In this document: piece by piece, positions 43,814 to 48,719 of the stretch | Layout of the letters: every line of letters begins with the position of its first letter | Numbering within the stretch: the stretch's first letter is position 1 | Source: Bacteroidota bacterium | GTDB taxonomy: Bacteria; Bacteroidota; Bacteroidia; Chitinophagales; Saprospiraceae | Direction of reading: 5' to 3' | NCBI GenBank assembly: GCA_024642705.1 | Contig: JAHEAQ010000026.1 | Span: 1 to 48,719, forward strand | Length of the DNA stretch: 48,719 nt | Position numbers and translations under genes: made by a program | The notes under the pieces: model-generated | What the model was told of the DNA's origin: nothing | Database searches by the model: none | The model's input: the letters and a program-made list of their open reading frames with translations, nothing else

Positions 43814-44725
43814 ATGGCCCAGCATACTAGATCCGAGTTATACAAGATATACAAAGGAGGATTTCACGACAAAGCATTTGAGCACTTGGTTGACAGTGCC
43901 CTTAACATTAAAGACGACGGTCTTGGTATTAATCCCGAACAAGGATTAGTATTGACTGCTAAAGGACCGTCCAAAAAATTGACTAGTTTTTACCAAAGAA
44001 TTAGTGATAAAACTACCCCACTTTGGAGTTTGGCTTTAGATAGCGAAAAAGGTGGAAAGGGACTAAATATCTTAGAAGGGGAAACCAGTAGAATGTTTAT
44101 TAAGGAAGGCGGAAGAGTTGGTATCAATACTGAGAACCCAAATTACCAATTGGATGTCAATGGTTTAATTGCAGTCAAAGGTATTGTAGGAACATTTTCG
44201 ACTGGTCGTGCTTATGCAGATGCCAAATGGCATACCATGGCAAGGATGACCAATATGGATGGTTGTCAAGCTTATGAAATTATTGCTCATATTTTAGATG
44301 ATAAAGATAAAAGATATGGGCTTTCAATTGCTAAAGTATTGATGACCTATGGAAAAAGAGGATATAGAACTAAAGTTGTTTCAATTGAATCTGGAAATAG
44401 ATGGTTGTTTGGTAGTTTTTGGAACAAAATTAAATTCAAATGGATTATTGATGATCTGAATACTGAGCCTGGAAAGTTGAAGTACATGTGCCAAATCAGA
44501 ACAAGAGGGCATTTTGGAATGAAAGATGGACAACCTAAGCAAGTTTTTTACCGTATAACAAGACTTTGGGACAAAGATTTTGAATTGGATGCATATCCTG
44601 ATACTAAATGGGAAGATGCTGTTGATACTCCAGCAACATATGCAAGACAACCACAACCAACGCATATTGATAACGGAAATGTTGGTTCGAAAAAGTCAAG
44701 TGGGCTTACTATTAAAAGAAAATAA
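43814..44725 (+). CDS. Tail-fibre-like protein
   Basis: 303 residues from ATG, 3 bp after the baseplate gene. The middle part has the GRVGINTENPNYQLDVNG motif (about 96-113), found widely in phage and pyocin fibre shafts, followed by a compact domain with AKWHTMARMTNMDGC and KHIKFKWIIDD-like strands (to about 265). The tail is polar and ends in GLTIKRK. It is short for a receptor-binding fibre and lacks a chaperone domain. It may be a baseplate-bound stub or a Pvc13-type fibre. Binding target unknown. Confidence 0.7.
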   Translation: MAQHTRSELYKIYKGGFHDKAFEHLVDSALNIKDDGLGINPEQGLVLTAKGPSKKLTSFYQRISDKTTPLWSLALDSEKGGKGLNILEGETSRMFIKEGGRVGINTENPNYQLDVNGLIAVKGIVGTFSTGRAYADAKWHTMARMTNMDGCQAYEIIAHILDDKDKRYGLSIAKVLMTYGKRGYRTKVVSIESGNRWLFGSFWNKIKFKWIIDDLNTEPGKLKYMCQIRTRGHFGMKDGQPKQVFYRITRLWDKDFELDAYPDTKWEDAVDTPATYARQPQPTHIDNGNVGSKKSSGLTIKRK

Positions 44726-44727
44726 AA

Positions 44728-44889
44728 ATGGAAGATATTAATCTTACATTAACTTTAGAAGAAACTAATAAAATCATAAAAGCTCTTGCAAAAGAACCTT
44801 TTAAAGAAGTATATGAGTTGATTGGCAAAATCAATGAACAAGCTGATATTCAAATAAAAAAAATGAATTCAATCAGTAAAGAAAATTGA
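44728..44889 (+). CDS. 53-aa phage-like small protein
   Basis: The ATG at 44728 lies 2 bp after the fibre gene and the ORF ends 8 bp before the Pvc12-like gene. Its sequence begins MEDINLTLTLEETNKIIKAL and continues with a helix (KEPFKEVYELIGKINEQ). Short proteins of this pattern, with a LTLEE strand and two helices, are common beside phage tail genes. The tight spacing in the operon supports a real gene. Function unknown. Confidence 0.7.
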   Translation: MEDINLTLTLEETNKIIKALAKEPFKEVYELIGKINEQADIQIKKMNSISKEN

Positions 44890-44897
44890 CCTAACAT

Positions 44898-47654
44898 ATG
44901 GCGAGTTTAGAACCTAAAAGCATTAAAAAAAATAAAGTCCTTCCCAAAAGCATGGACTTTCGGGGACTTAAACGAGAAGGAATTGAACATATACAAAACC
45001 TATCAGGACGACTTTGGACAGATTTCAACGAGCATGATCCAGGAGTAACCATTCTTGAAAATTTGTGTTTCGCACTTACAGAATTAGGTTATAAATCAAA
45101 TTTCTCCATACCTGATTTATTTTTTAGTGAAAATGGCGAAGAGCGAGCTTTTACAGAAACCTTTTATAACCCTACAGAGGTATTACCAGCAGCTCCAACG
45201 ACTATTATTGACTATCGTAAATTATTGATCGATAACATTAAGGAAGTTAAAAATGCTTGGTTGCTCCCAAGAAAACAAAGTTCTTTGGGAGCAAAAATTA
45301 CTGGTCTTTACGAAGTATTATTACTGCTTGATGAAGAAAAATATGATAGAAATTCCATCATCAATAAAGTGCTCAAATTATTAAATGCCAATAGAAACCT
45401 TTGCGAAGATTTTGAGATAATCACAATATTAGAGCCCGAGAATATTAGCATTGAAGCTGATATATCCATTTCTCAGAATTCTGTTGGAGAAGCAATTATT
45501 GCAAGAATTATTAGCAAACTTCTGGATCATTTCGCACCTCAAATTTCATTGTATAATTTGGATGAAATGGTTGCCAAAGGATATACTTATGAAGATGCTT
45601 TTAATAATCCTCCAGTTGAAAATGGTTTTGTTCTAGATGAAGAACTCGAAAAATCGGCTTTAAATAAAGTAAGCAAAATATTCAAATCAGATATCATCAA
45701 ATTAATTTCTGAAACGGAAGGTGTGGAAGAAGTGATTAACTTTGCTATCCTTAAAAACGGTAAAGAAGTAAAATCTGAATTAATACAATTGGATGACAAC
45801 AAAATACCTAATCTAGATATTACAAAAATAATTTCAAGTAAGGCTATTTCTCTTTATGCAGGTGAAATATTATATTCTCCTGACGAAGATGTAATCCACT
45901 ATACTTTAGATACTATAAGAAATAGAGATAGTATTCAACATAAAAGATTTATTGATTTAGATATTGAAGAAACAGTTTCTAATAAAGATAGAGCTGAAAT
46001 TGAATACTATTATACCATCCAAAACAGTTTTCCACGAAATTATGGTATTACCGATTTTGGTTTACAAGGTATGCAATCCGATAAAAGACAAGCTCAAGTA
46101 AAACAATTGAGAGCCTATTTATTTGTATTTGAACAAATAATGGCTAATTATCTTACCCAACTTGTTAATGTTGATAAATTGTTGTCTGCAGATGAAGATA
46201 CCAATCAAACTTATTTTTATCAACCTTTGGAACATATCAATGGATTCCATGACATCATAGGAGGAAATGGAGAGAATTATAATGAGATTTTCAAAGAAAT
46301 CATGGATAATTATGATCACAAGTATGTTCGTAAAAACAGATTTCTAGATCATATTTTAGCAAGATTTGGGGAAGAGTTTCTTTCAGAGGCATATTCAGCA
46401 ATACATAGAGAATCAAGTTCTTTTGCAAAAATAAATTTCTTAAAAAACACCATTGATGCCAAACTTAAATACATCAAAAACTACGTTGAAATAGGCAGAG
46501 ATAAAGCTGTAGGTTTCAATAAAGGTTCAGATTTCAGGGATGAAGAGAATGTGTCTGGATTAAAGAAAAAAATATGCCTTCTTTTTAATATTAAAAATTA
46601 CGGTTTTAAAAGATTATCTGAAATTAAATCTTCAAAAGAATTACAAGTTTCGAAATCTGATGGAAAGACAAAACCAACTCCACCAAAAACTGGTGAATTT
46701 AATTTTACTTCAAATGACAAAAATATTCTTTCTGAAATTCTTGCTTATGGCGTAGATAGGGCGAATTATCAGATTGTAAATGATGGAAAAGATCTTGATA
46801 TTTTCTTTGAAAATCCTGTTTCTAGAGAATCTATCTTAATATATAAAGGAAAAAATATTACAGATTGTGAAAATGATTTGACTAAGCTTATTGAAAAATT
46901 AACTGAGTACAATAATCATTCAGAAGGTTTTCATATCATTGAACATATATTATTAAGAGATGTAGATTCAAGATATTGCTTCACCTATTTGAGCGATACA
47001 AACATCATGCTAAGAAGTGAATTCAAATATTTGGATCCAGATCTTGACCAATTAGGGTTTGTAGCTGATTTTTTACAGTTTGGAAAATCAAAGAAAAATT
47101 ATAAAGTTGAAAAATTTAATGATAAACTTTTCTCCCTTATTTTAACTGACGATGCTGGAAAGATAATAGCTTCAAATAATGCTTTTCTATTAAAAAAATC
47201 TGCTGAAGATGCGATTCCAAGCTTAATTGAAGAAATTAAAAATACTGGTTTGGATAGCCCACAATTAGAATTCAGACTTCAATACGAACAAGATTTAGGT
47301 AAAATTAAAGCATATGATGAGGATCCATTTTCATTGCAAGCTACTTTTATTATTCCTTCTTGGTCAGGACGATTCAACAGCAGTAGAATGAAATATTTAT
47401 TCGAAAATATTGTTAAATTAAATGCTCCTGCACATTTAAAATTAAATTTTTTATGGCTTGGAATTGAAGATCTTTCTTTATTTGAAACTTATTACGAACG
47501 TTGGTTGACTGAAAAATGCACATCAGAGCCAAAACAACCATTGCTTGACAATTTATCGCATTTAATCCTCTTATTGATCAAAAAGTTTAATTCTAAGGAA
47601 GTCGATAAATCCTTGGAAAAAGATATTTCTGAAGCAATAAAAGAACTTAAATAA
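44898..47654 (+). CDS. Baseplate wedge protein (Pvc12/Afp12-like)
   Basis: 918 residues from ATG. The N-terminal segment with LSGRLWTDFNEHDPGVTILE (about 34-53) is the hallmark of Pvc12/Afp12-type baseplate proteins. It is followed by long helices with KQLRAYLFVFEQIMANYLTQ (about 400-420). A C-terminal region (about 820-890) carries the FIIPSWSGRFNSSRMKYLFE and AHLKLNFLWLGIEDL segments typical of this family. It partners the Pvc11-like protein in the wedge. It lies directly before the tape-measure gene, matching the Pvc12-Pvc14 side of PVC clusters. Confidence 0.9.
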   Translation: MASLEPKSIKKNKVLPKSMDFRGLKREGIEHIQNLSGRLWTDFNEHDPGVTILENLCFALTELGYKSNFSIPDLFFSENGEERAFTETFYNPTEVLPAAPTTIIDYRKLLIDNIKEVKNAWLLPRKQSSLGAKITGLYEVLLLLDEEKYDRNSIINKVLKLLNANRNLCEDFEIITILEPENISIEADISISQNSVGEAIIARIISKLLDHFAPQISLYNLDEMVAKGYTYEDAFNNPPVENGFVLDEELEKSALNKVSKIFKSDIIKLISETEGVEEVINFAILKNGKEVKSELIQLDDNKIPNLDITKIISSKAISLYAGEILYSPDEDVIHYTLDTIRNRDSIQHKRFIDLDIEETVSNKDRAEIEYYYTIQNSFPRNYGITDFGLQGMQSDKRQAQVKQLRAYLFVFEQIMANYLTQLVNVDKLLSADEDTNQTYFYQPLEHINGFHDIIGGNGENYNEIFKEIMDNYDHKYVRKNRFLDHILARFGEEFLSEAYSAIHRESSSFAKINFLKNTIDAKLKYIKNYVEIGRDKAVGFNKGSDFRDEENVSGLKKKICLLFNIKNYGFKRLSEIKSSKELQVSKSDGKTKPTPPKTGEFNFTSNDKNILSEILAYGVDRANYQIVNDGKDLDIFFENPVSRESILIYKGKNITDCENDLTKLIEKLTEYNNHSEGFHIIEHILLRDVDSRYCFTYLSDTNIMLRSEFKYLDPDLDQLGFVADFLQFGKSKKNYKVEKFNDKLFSLILTDDAGKIIASNNAFLLKKSAEDAIPSLIEEIKNTGLDSPQLEFRLQYEQDLGKIKAYDEDPFSLQATFIIPSWSGRFNSSRMKYLFENIVKLNAPAHLKLNFLWLGIEDLSLFETYYERWLTEKCTSEPKQPLLDNLSHLILLLIKKFNSKEVDKSLEKDISEAIKELK

Positions 47655-47669
47655 TTTTAGAGCCTCCTG

Positions 47670-48719
47670 ATGGCATCAGAAGACAAATTGACTATTAATC
47701 GCCTTTATGTCCATTTAAATATTGGCAGCAAAGGAGACTTTAAACATTTCGCGGATAGAATTTCTAGGCTCACCCAATCATTGCTTCCAAATAGAATAAA
47801 TGGTCTATTACGAAAATATGATTTTCCTGAAGGCCTATTAATCATCAATAAATTAGAAATTAATCTTGGTAGAATAGACCCATATTCATTCGAAAAGACA
47901 ATTGTTGATGCTATAGTCTTCGAGATAAGTAAATATCTGACTAAATACATTGAGGAAATTGAAAGTGAGATTAAGCAGGCTAAATTTAAAGCTTCAAAGG
48001 GAGAAAAAATTAAAGTCAAAAATTCTGATTTTCAGTTTGAATCAACCTTGTTTCTGGAAAAATCAGTAGATATAAAAGAACAATTGAAAAAAGGTGCTCA
48101 AATAAAACCTGTCTTATTAACTAAAAAAATTAATGAATTTTCAGGCAAGATTGACAAGAACACTGTTTTTCCAATAAAACAGCAAATCAATATATCCGAA
48201 GCAATAGAAAATAGAAATACGACACTTTATTCCAAGGAATCAAAAAAAATAAGCGAAATTTCTTCTAAGGATATGGCTTTTTCTAACGAAGTGGAGCACA
48301 CCAAACCCACAAATACAATTTTGACTGAATTAGACATTACTTTTTTATATTTTTTAAAATATGGCAGGCTCCCTTCGAATGTTAAGTATGATTTGGGTAC
48401 TTCTATGTTCGATGTTTTTAAAATCAATAAAAAAGAGGAGAGTTTTTACTCTGAAATTACAAAATATGTGAAATCCGATCCAGTTGCTAGGGAAAGATTA
48501 ATTCGAATTGTTGATGAATCAAACAAAAAATTATTGGTGAAAAAAAATGTCCTTAATGCTAAAGAAATAGAAGGTTTTGATCCAAAAATTCCAAAAGCTT
48601 TTGAAGATTATTTCATTGCTTTAGTGATGGGTTTCGATACTTCAGATTTCTCTGATGCGATTAAAAGATACAATCTCAATGATATGGTTAGATTCTTTTA
48701 TGCTGACCATCCACAGAAA
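47670..48719 (+). CDS. Tape-measure-type protein (Pvc14/Afp14-like), 3' end missing
   Basis: ATG at 47670 lies 15 bp after the Pvc12-like gene; the frame stays open to the window end (350 codons visible). The N-terminus has the pattern LTINRLYVHLNIGSKGDFKH, then LLIINKLEINLGRIDPYSFE, the usual opening of eCIS tape-measure proteins, which set tail length. The following part is Lys/Ser/Ile-rich with predicted helices (TFLYFLKYGRLPSNVKY, FEDYFIALVMGFD). The ATPase gene (Pvc15-like), normally next, lies outside the window. Confidence 0.85.
   Translation, partial: MASEDKLTINRLYVHLNIGSKGDFKHFADRISRLTQSLLPNRINGLLRKYDFPEGLLIINKLEINLGRIDPYSFEKTIVDAIVFEISKYLTKYIEEIESEIKQAKFKASKGEKIKVKNSDFQFESTLFLEKSVDIKEQLKKGAQIKPVLLTKKINEFSGKIDKNTVFPIKQQINISEAIENRNTTLYSKESKKISEISSKDMAFSNEVEHTKPTNTILTELDITFLYFLKYGRLPSNVKYDLGTSMFDVFKINKKEESFYSEITKYVKSDPVARERLIRIVDESNKKLLVKKNVLNAKEIEGFDPKIPKAFEDYFIALVMGFDTSDFSDAIKRYNLNDMVRFFYADHPQK

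Overview
The window looks like a chromosomal segment of a Bacteroidota bacterium, possibly of a Saprospiria or Cytophagia type (inference). The DNA is AT-rich. Start codons are generally not preceded by Shine-Dalgarno boxes. Lipoproteins and Sec signal peptides look Bacteroidota-like, and the gene families present (Rnf, long NifJ, DUF4255, DUF5908, Bacteroidota-type M23 variants) fit that phylum. No RNA genes, insertion sequences or CRISPR arrays were seen.

Left part, about 1-9975, all minus strand: a ubiquitin-like conjugation locus. In transcription order it encodes a STAND-type NTPase, then after a 180 bp gap an E1 (ThiF/UBA-like), a 93-aa YukD-like ubiquitin-fold protein, an E2 (UBC) with HPN motif and active-site Cys, a membrane-anchored JAMM/MPN peptidase, a VWA / multi-TM / FHA protein with a Cys-rich degenerate RING-like insert, and, 2 bp further on, a voltage-gated K+ channel that runs off the window edge. 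This is the most striking region: a complete activation, conjugation and deconjugation set, with membrane sensors, a STAND switch and an ion channel.

Middle part, about 10191-21489, minus strand: one energy-metabolism operon. It runs from an unusually long pyruvate:ferredoxin oxidoreductase (NifJ-like) through rnfC-D-G-E-A, a Cys-rich small membrane protein and a ferredoxin-NADP reductase-like flavoprotein to rnfB. Oxidation of 2-oxoacids would reduce ferredoxin, which Rnf re-oxidises with NAD+ while pumping Na+ or H+. A perfect 20-bp palindrome lies exactly midway between nifJ and the divergent PAAR gene.

Right part, 21820-48719, almost all plus strand: an extracellular contractile injection system (eCIS, Afp/PVC type). 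First comes a payload module: a PAAR-like tip, a DUF4157 protein with a C-terminal papain/C39-like Cys-His-Asp domain (candidate effector), and an overlapping lipoprotein gene. Then come a short-repeat secreted protein (minus strand), an M23 peptidase-like membrane protein, a secreted beta-rich protein, a membrane-anchored pseudo-GH18 protein and a two-TM protein. The structural operon follows: DUF4255 tail terminator, unknown protein, one sheath gene, four tube-like genes, DUF5908 protein, LysM-type hub adaptor, VgrG-like spike, gp25, baseplate J-like Pvc11, fibre-like protein, a 53-aa protein, Pvc12-like protein and the start of the Pvc14-like tape-measure protein, which is cut by the window end. 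An intrinsic terminator after the first tube gene probably keeps sheath and tube expression above that of the baseplate genes. The AAA+ ATPase expected in such clusters is not in the window and probably lies beyond the right edge.

All functional assignments come from reading motifs by eye. No database search was run.
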